64,000 bases of DNA, taken from NCBI RefSeq assembly GCF_024323335.1, contig NC_066580.1:440839351-440903350 (forward strand). The letters run 5' to 3'. A program made the translations under genes and the position numbers. The stretch comes from Lathyrus oleraceus (lineage: Eukaryota; Streptophyta; Magnoliopsida; Fabales; Fabaceae). This document shows, piece by piece, positions 32,466 to 42,549 of this stretch (its first letter is position 1; every line of letters begins with the position of its first letter). The notes below the pieces were generated by a model that saw nothing but the letters and a program-made list of their open reading frames with translations, had not been told where the DNA came from and ran no database searches.

Positions 32466-34535
32466 ATGGATCAAGTTCAGGCAGAGTTAGCAGAGATGAG
32501 GGCTAACATGGCTCAATTCATGAATATGATGCAAGGGGTCGTGCAAGGGCAAGAGAAACTTCGAGCCTTGGCCCAGAGACAAGAAGCTGTGATGCCACCT
32601 GTCAGTCGGAATTCGCCAGAAGTAGCCCCTGTTAATGACACTAATGCTGCCACCATCCCTGTCAATAACTATGTTATGGGTGATGAATTGAGGAGTATCA
32701 GAATCAACGGACAACCTATCACTGCAGAGACTGCTAATGTTCGAGCGGCCCATGCTCCAGCTCGCCACCCTGCTCAGTTGGTTGATAAACAGGAAGATAT
32801 GTTCACCCTCCTCAGTGATGATGATGAAGTGGGAAGGACAGAAGAGAGGGATAGAAAGGTTGATGCCCTTGCTGAAAAGATCCGTGCCATGGAATGCCAG
32901 AATTCGTTGGGCTTTGATGTTACCAACATGGGTTTGGTTGATGGACTGAGGATCCCTTACAAATTCAAAGCGCCATCCTTTGATAAATACAATGGTACTT
33001 CTTGTCCTCGCACTCATTTGCAGGCTTATTACAGGAAGATATCCGCATACACTGACGATGAAAAGATGTGGATGTACTTTTTCCAAGACAGCTTGTCTGG
33101 AGCGTCCTTGGATTGGTACATGGACTTGAAGAGAGAATCCGTTAGAAGCTGGAGAGATTTGGGTGAAGCCTTTCTGAGACAATACAAGCACAACATAGAC
33201 ATGGCTTCGAGCAGAACTCAGCTGCAGAGTTTGGTTCAGAAGACTGGTGAGAGCTTCAAAGATTACGCCCAGAGGTGGCGTGAATTAGCTGCAAGAGTGC
33301 AACCTCCGATGTTGGAGAGAGAGCTGACTGACATGTTCATTGGGACCCTGCAGGGTGTGTTCATGGACCGTATGGGAAGTTGCCCGTTTGGTAGCTTTTC
33401 AGATGTTGTAATCTGCGGAGAGAGGACTGAAAGTCTTATCAAAGCAGGAAACATCCAAGATCTTGGATCTTCAAGCTCTTCGAGTTCTAAGAAACCATTT
33501 TCGGGGGCACCCAGAAGGAGAGAGGGTGAAACAAATGTTGTACACCATCGGAGAAATATGAACAGAGGACAATATCGCCAGGTTGCTTCCGTGACTATTC
33601 CAGCACCCCAACCTCAACAACAACAACAAAGAGGACATCCACAACAACAACAGCAACGCCCATTCCAACCTAGACCGAGAATGCCAGAGCGTCGTTTTGA
33701 TCCGCTACCAATGACCTATGCTGAATTGCTCCCTGAACTGCTCAGGTTGAAGTTTGTTGAACTTCGCACTATGGCGCCATTAACGAGGATCCCTGTTGGG
33801 TATGATGCTAACGTCCGTTGTGATTTTCATTCCGGTGCACCGGGGCATCACATTGAGAATTGTCGGGCTTTTCACCATAAGGTTCAGGATTTGATCGATG
33901 CCAAAGCGATTAACTTTGCTCCTGTTCCGAATGTAGTGAATAATCCTATGCCTCAACATGGTGGGCCTAGAGTGAACAGTGTGGAAGATGAGGAAGCTTT
34001 GGACTTGTTAGTTGATGTTGATGAGGTCCAGACTTCGTTGTTTGTGGTGAAAGAACGTCTGCTGAAAGGGGGAGTGTTTCCGGGCTGTGATGAGATTTGT
34101 GCAGATTGTGACAATCATGAGAACGGTTGTGGGAAGTTGAGAAGAGGTATCCAGGGATTGATGGATGAAGGTTGCTTACAGTTTGGTCGGGTAGTGAAAG
34201 ATCGTGGAGAGGTATCAACGGTTACCATTTACTTTAACCCGTCAGAAGGCCCTGGACGTGCTCCAAGAACTGTTAATGCGCCTGTGACTGTTGGTACTCC
34301 TGTAACCATATCTGCTCCGGTGACTGTCAGTGCTTCTACCACCATTGCTGCTTCTGGTGGAAGACCGTTTGAGAATGGTATGGCAATTCCTTGGCAGTAT
34401 GACAATGCTTTCCGCAATAGTAGAAGATCAGGGAATCAGACCAGACCGATAAATCAGGCTCCAGTGACGATTGGCTTGTCAAAAAAGACTCTCGTAATAG
34501 TGGGTTGGGCTGTGGATAATGTGGGAGGACCCTGA
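32466..34535 (+). pseudogene. Ogre-1 gag
   Basis: The first ATG is 32466 and the frame is open upstream for a few codons. There is a short coiled-coil-like N-terminus, then the retrotransposon gag domain (about residues 165-345, with FFQDSLSGASLDWYMDLKRE and YAQRWRELAARVQPPM), a Gln/Pro-rich linker (QPQQQQQRGHPQQQQQRPF), and a modified knuckle CDFHSGAPGHHIENC near residue 450 (Cys-X2-His-X5-His-X4-Cys instead of CCHC). It ends at TGA 34533-34535. In Ogre-2 the frame continues through the same point (NAGPSGFTRSGRLFAP), so the TGA splits a gag-pro polyprotein. Gag forms the virus-like particle. Confidence 0.9.
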
Positions 34536-34556
34536 GGGTTTACAAGAAGTGGTCGT

Positions 34557-35750
34557 TTGTTTGCACCACAGATTCCAAGGGATAACAATGTTGAGGCTCT
34601 TGCCAAAGCAAAAGGAAAGCAAGTTGTGGTTGAAGAAGAATTAGTGCGGAAGGAGGTGCCTGAGGGTTCTTTTGAGAAGGATGTGGAGGAATTCATGAAA
34701 ATCATCAAGAAAAGTGATTATAAGATTGTGGATCAGTTGAACCAGACCCCGTCGAAAATCTCTATTCTCTCCCTGCTAATGTGTTCTGAGGCACATCGTA
34801 ACGCCTTGCTGAAAATGTTGAATATGGCGTATGTACCTCAAGAGATTTCGGTTAACCAACTCGAAGGTGTTATTGCAAATGTTAACACGAGACATGGTTT
34901 GGGGTTCACAGATTCAGATTTGACACCTGAGGGTCGCAATCATAATAGAGCTCTGCATATCACGATGGAATGCAAAGGTGCGGTATTGTCACATGTGTTG
35001 GTTGATACCGGCTCTTCTTTGAATGTGTTGCCCAAGAAGGTTCTGAGCAAGCTTGATGTTGAAGGGGTTGTCCTCACACCGAGTGATCTTGTTGTCCGTG
35101 CTTTTGATGGATCCAAGCGATCTGTTTTCGGTGAAGTCACGTTGCCTGTAAAGATTGGCCCGGAAGTGTTTGATATTGTCTTCTATGTGATGGATATTCA
35201 ACCAGCATATAGTTGTCTGTTGGGGCGTCCCTGGATACATGGGGCCGGGGCAGTTTCTTCAACTCTCCATCAAAAGCTGAAGTATGTATGGAACGGTCAG
35301 GTTGTAACCGTGTGTGGCGAAGAGGGCATTCTTGTGAGTCATCTATCCTCCTTTAAATATGTGGAGATGGATGGCGAAATCCATGAAACTCTGTGCCAAG
35401 CTTTTGAGACTATTGATATTGAGAAGGTGGATTTTGTTGAGCAGAAGAAGCCAGGTGCCTCAATTGTGTCATATAAGCAAGCTCTGGAGGTCATTAATTC
35501 AGGTAATGCAGAGGGCTGGGGCAAGATGATTGACATGCCCGTGAAGGAAGACAAATTTGGCATTGGTTATCAACCTCTTCAGTCATCAGAGCAGGGTGTC
35601 CAGGATCAGAAAGGGCCGTATACCTTCACCAGCGCTGGATTGATGAATCATGGTGATGTATTTGCAATAGGCGATGAAGACGGTGACAGTGATTGTGATA
35701 TGGACAATTGGGTGCGCCCGTGTGCTCCAGGGGAGAAGGCCAACAACTAG
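34557..35750 (+). pseudogene. Ogre-1 aspartic protease region
   Basis: This is the continuation of gag in the same frame after the TGA at 34533; it has no ATG start of its own at 34557. The retropepsin core is LVDTGSSLNVLPKKVL with the catalytic Asp at codon 35004-35006, followed by VRAFDGSKRSVFGEV, IVFYVMDIQPAYSCLLGRPW and HGAGAVSSTLHQKLKYV. A conserved tail (GWGKMIDMPVKEDKFGIGYQ) follows. TAG 35748-35750 interrupts the last part, because the frame stays open for another 13 codons up to a splice-donor candidate at 35789. The enzyme processes the polyproteins; this copy is split at both ends by stops. Confidence 0.9.
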
Positions 35751-35788
35751 ACTGCCGAAGAAATAGTCCAAGTTACTCTTCAGACAGA

Positions 35789-36044
35789 GTAATTTTCTTT
35801 TGTTTTTCATTTTGCACAAAAACCCTACGCTCTGCCCGGGGCGTAGTGGTTCACTGTAGGGCCACATCATGTTTGAATTTTCAATGATTATCATCAATAA
35901 AGGACGTTTTGCAATCAAATTTGTGCTCACTGTCTTTCTGTTTTTGCTTTCATTTTCAAAACAATAAAAATGGCAATGTTTTTTTGTTTTTGTGACTTTC
36001 TTGAACTCTTTTCTAAAATAAGGCATTAAACATCATTCGTGCAG
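35789..36044 (+). other. Candidate intron between pro and RT of Ogre-1
   Basis: GT at 35789-35790 follows ACAGA, and AG at 36043-36044 ends TTCGTGCAG. The 256-nt interval is T-rich with stops in the reading frame. The upstream frame reaches the donor with two bases of a codon left over, and downstream the RT frame is open from 36045 with exactly one base before a codon boundary, so removal keeps the frame. A spliced intron at this place is documented for Ogre elements. A second reading of the interval, as a plain untranslated spacer, is possible. Confidence 0.6.
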
Positions 36045-36081
36045 AATTGATCTCGCGGATTCCATTAAAAACAGTTCTGTT

Positions 36082-37890
36082 ATGGCTCAGTATGATTTCG
36101 ATAATCCCATTTACCAAGCCGAAGAGGAGAGTGAAGAAGATTGTGAACTCCCCAAAGAATTGGCCAGATTATTGAAACAGGAGGAAAGGGTCATCCAACC
36201 TCATCAGGAAGAGTTGGAGATCATTAACCTTGGTACTGAGGACGCCAAGAAAGAGATCGAGATAGGGGCTGCTTTAGAGGGAAAAGTCAAGAGAGGGCTG
36301 ATTGAAATGCTGCGAGAATATGTGGAGATATTCGCATGGTCGTATCAAGATATGCCTGGTTTGGATACATACATTGTGGTGCACAGGCTACCTCTCAGAG
36401 AAGATTGTCCCTCGGTAAAGCAAAAGATTTGTAGAACTAGTCCTGATATGGCTGTCAAGATCAAAGAGGAGGTTCAGAAGCAGTTGGATGCGGGTTTTCT
36501 GGCAGTTACCAATTATCCCCCTTGGGTGGCCAACATCGTACCCGTGTCGAAGAAGGATGGTAAAGTCAGGATGTGTGTCGATTACCGAGATTTAAACAGA
36601 GCCAGTCTGAAAGATGACTTCCCATTACCTCACATTGATGTATTGGTTGATAACACTGCTCAGTCCTCGGTTTTCTCTTTCATGGATGGATTTTCTGGCT
36701 ATAATCAGATCAAGATGGCGCCAGAAGACATGGAAAAGACGACATTCATTACACCTTGGGGCACGTTCTGTTACAGGGTGATGCCATTTGGGCTAAAGAA
36801 TGTCGCTGCTACCTATCAGAGGGCTATGACGACTCTCTTTCATGACATGATGCACAAAGAAATTGAAGTGTACGTGGATGATATGATTGCGAAGTCTCAG
36901 ACAGAAGAGGGGCACTTGGTAAATTTGCAAAAGTTGTTTGAAAGGCTGAGAAAATTCAAACTGAGGCTGAATCCAAACAAGTGTACGTTTGGAGTGAGAT
37001 CCGGAAAGCTGTTAGGTTTCATTGTCAGTGAGAAAGGGATTGAGGTTGATCCAGCGAAAGTAAAAGCTATTCAAGAAATGCCTGAACCAAGAACGGAAAA
37101 GCAGGTTCGTGGGTTTTTAGGGAGGTTGAACTACATTGCACGGTTCGTATCTCACCTAACAGCCACGTGCGAACCAATATTCAAATTGCTAAGAAAAGAT
37201 CAAGCAATCAGGTGGAACAATGACTGTCAGAAAGCTTTTGATAAGATAAAAGAATATTTGCAGAAACCTCCAATTCTTATACCTCCAGTTCCCGGGAGGC
37301 CTCTGATAATGTACCTTTCAGTAACAGAGAATTCGATGGGGTGTGTATTGGGGCAGCATGACGAGTCTGGTCGAAAAGAGCATGCAATATACTACCTTAG
37401 CAAAAAGTTTACCGACTGTGAAACAAGATATTCACTGCTCGAGAAAACTTGTTGCGCTTTGGCATGGGCTGCTCGCCGACTAAGACAGTATATGCTGAAC
37501 CATACTACCTTGTTGATTTCTAAGATGGACCCAGTAAAGTACATCTTCGAAAAGCCGGCTCTCACCGGACAAGTGGCTCGTTGGCAGATGATTTTAACAG
37601 AGGATGATATCCAGTACACGTCGCAAAAGGCCATCAAGGGTAGTATTCTGTCTGATTACCTTGCCGAGCAACCAATTGATGATTATCAGCCGATGATGTT
37701 TGAATTCCCCGATGAAGACATCATGTACTTAAAGATGAAAGATTGTGAAGAGCCTCTAGTCGAGGAAGGACCGGATCCTGATGACAAGTGGACACTGATG
37801 TTTGATGGGGCGGTAAATGTGAATGGAAATGGTGTTGGGCAGTACTTATCAATCCTAAAGGTGCACACTTACCTTTTTCTGCCAGATTGA
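36082..37890 (+). pseudogene. Ogre-1 reverse transcriptase and RNase H
   Basis: From ATG 36082 (MAQYDFDNPIYQAEEESEED). The RT fingers/palm runs from about residue 125: NIVPVSKKDGKVRMCVDYRD, FMDGFSGYNQIKM, PFGLKNVAATYQRAM, and the active site VYVDDMIAKS with YVDD at residues 264-267 (36871). Connection and RNase H follow (YYLSKKFTDCETRYSLLEK). The second, archaeal-type RNase H begins WTLMFDGAVNVNGNGVG and is cut at about 37837-37840 by a one-base deletion, after which this frame ends with an unrelated tail. RT itself looks intact. Confidence 0.93.
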
Positions 37891-38819
37891 CTTTTGAAGT
37901 GACCAACAACGAAGCTGAGTACGAGGCTTGTATCATGGGGATTAAAGAAGCCATCGATCTAAGGATCAAAACTCTGGACATCTACGGAGATTCCGCTCTA
38001 GTGATTAACCAAGTCAATAGAGACTGGAATACTCATCAGCCGCATTTGATTCCTTACAGAGACTACACCAGAAGGATCCTGACTTTCTTTAAGATAGTGA
38101 AGTTGTATCATGTACCCCGAGATGAAAATCAAATGGCTGACGCCTTAGCCACATTGTCTTCCATGATTAAAGTCCATTGGCATAATCATGTGCCACACAT
38201 TGCTGTGAATCGACTCGAGAGGCCTGCGTATGTGTTTGCAGCCGAGTCTGTTGTTGATGAGAAGCCGTGGTTCTATGACATTAAGAATTTCCTCAAAAGC
38301 CAGGAGTATCCTGAAGGAGCGTCAAAGAATGACAAGAATACATTGAGAAGGCTAGCTAGAAGCTTTTATTTGAACCAGGATGATGTGTTGTACAAGAGGA
38401 ACTTTGACATGGTTCTGCTCAGATGCGTGGATAGACACGAGGCAGACACGTTAATGCAGGAAGTACACGAGGGGTCTTTCGGTACCCATGCTGGTGGTCA
38501 TGCAATGGCCAAGAAGTTGTTAAGAGCCGGTTATTACTGGATAACCATGGAGTCTGACTGTTTCAAATACGCCCGGAAGTGCCACAAATGTCAGATTTAT
38601 GCAGATAAAGTGCATGTACCACCAAACCCTCTGAATGTCATGAATGCTCCTTGGCCATTCGCGATGTGGGGTATTGATATGATTGGGAAGATTGAACCTA
38701 CTGCTTCTAATGGACATCGCTTCATCCTAGTCGCGATTGATTACTTCACCAAGTGGGTGGAAGCAACTTCCTATGCCAGTGTTACCAAGCAAGTGGTTGC
38801 CCGGTTCATTAAGAAATAG
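37887..38819 (+). pseudogene. Ogre-1 archaeal-type RNase H and integrase N-part
   Basis: This is the true continuation of the RT frame after the deletion near 37840. RNase H residues are visible: NNEAEYEACIMGIKEA (Glu), IYGDSALV (Asp) and ENQMADALATL (Asp), the first Asp lying in FDGA just upstream. This dual RNase H is a mark of the Tat lineage. Integrase follows with the HHCC zinc motif (HEGSFGTHAGGH ... CHKCQ) and the first catalytic Asp in MWGIDMIGKIEP. TAG 38817-38819 stops it inside the core. Confidence 0.92.
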
Positions 38820-38867
38820 ATTATTTGTCGTTATGGGGTTCCTGAGAGAATCATCACTGATAATGGT

Positions 38868-39518
38868 TTGAATCTCAATAACAAGATGATGAAAGAGCTT
38901 TGCAAAGATTTCAAGATCGAACACCACAATTCTTCTCCTTACAGACCAAAGATGAATGGTGTTGTAGAGGCGGCAAAAAAGAACATTAAGAAGATTGTGC
39001 AGAAGATGGTCGTTACGTACAAGGATTGGCACGAGATGTTGCCTTTCGCCTTGCATGGGTACCGTACCTCAATACGTACGTCGACCGGGGCAGCCCCTTA
39101 CTCCCTTGTGTATGGTATGGAGGCAGTCCTACCTGTTGAAGTGGAGATTCCTTCTCTAAGAGTCCTGTTGGATGTCAAATTAGACGAAGCTGAATGGATT
39201 CGAACAAGGTTTAATGAGTTGAGCCTTATCAAAGAAAAGCGATTGGAAGCCGTATGTCATGGGCAACTATATCAGAGAAGGATGAAGAAGGCCTTTGATC
39301 AGAAAGTGCGTCCTCGAAGCTATCAGACAGGTGATTTGGTTTTGAAGAGGATCCTTCCTCCCGGTACAGATAACAGGGGCAAGTGGACTCCGAATTATGA
39401 AGGTCCATATGTTGTTAAAAAGGTCTTTTCTGGTGGAGCCTTAATGCTTACAACTATGGATGGTGAAGATTTTCCGTCCCCTGTGAACTCAGATGTAGTC
39501 AAAAAATACTTCGCATAA
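38868..39518 (+). pseudogene. Ogre-1 integrase C-part
   Basis: In frame with the previous block across the TAG; the uninterrupted frame resumes at 38820 with RYGVPERIITDN, which holds the second catalytic Asp. The Glu lies in MNGVVEAAKKNIKKI. A C-terminal region with a GPF/Y-like module follows (GDLVLKRILPPGTDNRGKWT, YEGPYVVKKVFSGGALML) and ends KKYFA at 39518. Integrase would insert the cDNA. Catalytic residues are all present, but the stop separates them. Confidence 0.92.
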
Positions 39519-40343
39519 ATTGACCCGCTGGACAAAAAAAAGGAGTCCAGGCAAAAAGAGGCATCCCGGCGAACCAAAAAGAAAAAAGAAAAAGGTTTGG
39601 GCAAAATTTAGGGATAAAGAATAAAATAATATGTACGCCCGGTAAGTCGAAAACCTGCAAAGGCGGCTTAGGCAAAAATGGGTATCCCGGTGGATTGAAA
39701 ACCTGAAAAGGCGGTTCAGGCAAAAGAGGGATTAAAGCGAAGACTACAGTCTGAGTTATCTGTACATTCATCGCGTTTCGGTGTCTACCATCTTAAAGGG
39801 TATGATCGGTCCAACCATTCTTCTCAGAAAGCAAGGAATGTGGGGGAAATTGAGGATTTGTGAGTCATAACAGAATTGGAAAATAGTGGATGTCGTGTTC
39901 ACATCGCCAATAGGATAGTTTATTTCCTTTTTTGGCGCAATTACCTCTTCCTAGGAATTGTTTCCTGATATATTTGCCTTTATATGCTATTTTCAATCAA
40001 TAAAAGTCGTTATTCAGTCAAATTGCTCTCTTGTTTTTTATTTTACTGTTTTGTTTGCAAAAACGTCCAAATTTTTGATAAACATTGCATCTAAAAACAT
40101 GAAGGCTAGACAATAACGTGCGGAAAGATAAAACATTTGAAAATCATTTTGAATGTTGAGTACACTTGAGTGTATTTTGTCCATACAACCCCCTGGGGCA
40201 TGTGTGTCTTGCTGTTTTGCAGGTTACTATCTTTGATTGCTGGCCGAAGCAGATGAGCCACAATTTGTTCGAAGGAAGACCCTGTTGTTTCAACACTGTC
40301 CAGTAGTGTGAGAAGTTGGGTCGTCTAAAGCAAGTTTAGAACC

Positions 40344-41050
40344 TGTTTCCCCAGCAGTTCCTAGATCGGTGTTTCCCGCAGCAGGCAGGCCTGAAGTTTG
40401 TTGTTTTCCCCTAGCAGGGTTGAGAGTGTTATTTCCCCAGCAAGTCTGAAGGTTGTTGTTTCCCCGATGGAGGTGTGCGTTGATTGTTCTTCCCCAGTCA
40501 AATCCCTAAGCAGATTGGGCTCAGTGAGGTCGTCCCCAGTGAGGATTATCCTTTCTCCAGCAGCAGTGCTATTCCCCAGCATGGTCGAGAGGTTGGTGCT
40601 TTCCCAACAGGTGACTCCCCAATTGAGTTGAGTTCTCTGCCGTTCCGAGAGTGTCAGATCAGTAAGTATCCTCAGCATAATTGTTGTGTCTCCCCACAGA
40701 GTTGGAAGATCGAATCAAAATTGTGTGCTCAGTAAAGTGATTGTTCGCTTTCCCAGCAGGAGTTTTCCTCCCTTTTCATCTTGCATATAGTAATCATCAT
40801 TTGCATTTGCATCCTCAAATCGCGTAGCATTTCCATCAGTGTGGAGCATTATGCCATAGAAAACTCAAACATATGCATACGTGTGTTAAGCCAGATTGGA
40901 TCGTATCCCCAGCAGAGGCGGATCATTCTTCACCATCTGTATGGCACATTTGCAGCGGTTGCTTTTGGCAGCATTCAGAATCAGTAATCCCCAGAGAGGT
41001 TTATTTCCTCACCCGTCTGTGAAAGGAAAGCTTGATTGACTCCCCAGTTT
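40344..41050 (+). repeat. TCCCCAG-rich imperfect repeats matching the tRNA-Arg 3' end
   Basis: TCCCCAGCAG occurs at 40348-40357 and TCCCCAGCAGAG at 40906-40917. Near-copies start at 40434 (TCCCCAGCAA), 40573 (TCCCCAGCA), 40751 (TCCCAGCAG), 40491, 40531, 40988 and 41041 (TCCCCAG). They all point the same way and equal the start of the complement of the PBS at 31420 (TCCCCAGCAGAGTCGCCA). Further matches lie at 42322 and 42433. Confidence 0.7.
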
Positions 41051-41187
41051 AGTCCCCGACAAGTGTCTGCCTTGTTCTGACATATGTAGATGTCGTCCTT
41101 GCGATACCGGTAAGTGTCGTGTTGATCCCCGTGTGGGTCTTTTTTTTGGTGTCTGTACACATCATCTTTCGATGTCGATAAGCATCG

Positions 41188-42240
41188 AGTTTCTTCCCAT
41201 TCATCGGTAGATGTCTGGTCGTGGTTTCTTTCTTCCCATTCATTTGTAGATGTTTGGTCGTGGTTCCTTTCTTCCCATTCATCGGTAGATGTCTGGTCGT
41301 GGTTTCTTTCTTCCCATTGATCGGTAGATGTCTGGTCGTGGTTTCTCTCTTCCCATTCATCGGTAGATGTCTGGTCGTGGTTTCTCTCTTCCCATTCATC
41401 GGTAGATGTCTGGTCGTGGTTCCTTTCTTCCCATTCATCGGTAGATGTCTGGTCGTGGTTTCTCTCTTCCCATTCATCGGTAGATGTCTGGTCGTGGTTT
41501 CTTTCTTCCCATTCATCGGTAGATGTCTGGTCGTGGTTTCTCTCTTCCCATTCATCGGTAGATGTCTGGTCGTGGTTCCTTTCTTCCCATTCATCGGTAG
41601 ATGTCTGGTCGTGGTTTCTTTCTTCCCATTCATCGGTAGATGTCTGGTCGTGGTTTCTCTCTTCCCATTCATCGGTAGATGTCTGGTCGTGGTTTCTCTC
41701 TTCCCATTCATCGGTAGATGTCTGGTCGTGGTTTCTTTCTTCCCATTCATCGGTAGATGTCTGGTCGTGATTTCTCTCTTCCCATTCATCGGTAGATGTC
41801 TTGTCGTGGTTTCTCTCTTCCCATTCATCGGTAGATGTCTGGTCGTGGTTTCTCTCTTCCCATTCATCGGTAGATGTCTGGTCGTGGTTTCTTTCTTCCC
41901 ATTCATCGGTAGATGTCTGGTCGTGGTTTCTCTCTTCCCATTCATCGGTAGATGTCTGGTCGTGGTTTCTTTCTTCCCATTCATCGGTAGATGTCTGGTC
42001 GTGGTTTCTCTCTTCCCATTCATCGGTAGATGTCTGGTTGTGGTTTCTCTCTTCCCATTCATCGGTAGATGTCTGGTCGTGGTTTCTCTCTTCCCATTCA
42101 TCGGTAGATTTCTGGTCGTGGTTTCTTTCTTCCCATTCATCGGTAGATGTCTGGTCGTGGTTTCTTTCTTCCCATTCATCGGCAGATGTCTGGTCGTGGT
42201 TTCTTTCTTCCCATTCATCGGCATATGTCTGGTCGAGGCT
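41188..42240 (+). repeat. 39-bp minisatellite in the Ogre-1 3' UTR, about 26 copies
   Basis: The unit contains 'cccattcatcggtagatg' and 'tctggtcgtggtttc'. Copies fall at an exact 39-bp step: GTGGTTTC at 41221 and GTGGTTT at 42196 are 25 periods apart with no indel. Differences are single bases (for example 'tctctc' against 'tctttc'). A period divisible by three gives open frames of 355 and 462 codons on opposite strands, which are artefacts. Confidence 0.95.
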
Positions 42241-42321
42241 CCTTTCTTTGATAAATGTCAATTCCTCAGTAGAGTCATCGATAAATGACTGGTCTTGTTT
42301 CAATTGTAAACATGTTGTTCC

Positions 42322-42340
42322 TCCCCAGTGGAAGCCGCCA
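42322..42340 (+). other. tRNA-Arg 3'-end-like sequence near the Ogre-1 PPT
   Basis: TCCCCAGTGGAAGCCGCCA differs from the complement of the Ogre-2 PBS (TCCCCAGTGGAGTCGCCA) only by one extra base and one substitution. At 42433-42444 there is also TCCCCTGCAGAG, 11 of 12 identical to the complement of the Ogre-1 PBS. Confidence 0.55.
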
Positions 42341-42536
42341 TCGGTAAATGGCCTCGCTTTCGTTGACATCGGAAAATATTGAACCCCGCTTTGAAGCCGC
42401 CATCGGTAAATGGCCTCGCTTCCTTAGCTTTATCCCCTGCAGAGTGCAAATTCTCCGGTTCTTTTGGTATTCAATCCCTGTTTACCTTGAAGGTCTGATA
42501 GTCGTTGCTTTCATCCGTTCAGATTCACAGTTGATT

Positions 42537-42548
42537 GAATAGGGGCAG
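42537..42548 (+). other. Ogre-1 polypurine tract
   Basis: GAATAGGGGCAG ends one base before the TGTAGC start of the 3' LTR. It would prime plus-strand DNA synthesis. Confidence 0.75.
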
Positions 42549-42549
42549 T

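Larger units (their letters stand above)
39519..42536 (+). other. Ogre-1 3' untranslated region
   Basis: There is no gene in this 3-kb region. In order: two imperfect copies of a 'ggcggcttaggcaaaa'/'ggcggttcaggcaaaa' unit (39640-39735); a stretch with CAATAAAAGT (about 39997) that resembles the pro-RT intron; a T-rich run ending TTTTGCAG (about 40221); a zone of imperfect repeats around TTCCCCAGCAG (40340-41050); the 39-bp minisatellite (41188-42240); and a repeated 'gccgccatcggtaaatggcctcgctt' (about 42333 and 42394). Long hypervariable 3' UTRs with tandem repeats are known for Ogre elements. Confidence 0.8.

Noticed and set aside
40981..42369. A 462-codon minus-strand frame with a repeated TSTDEWEERNHDQ unit, and long plus-strand frames over the same stretch
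   Set aside because: All are by-products of the 39-bp minisatellite. A period divisible by three keeps several frames open on both strands, and the position is the 3' UTR of Ogre-1.
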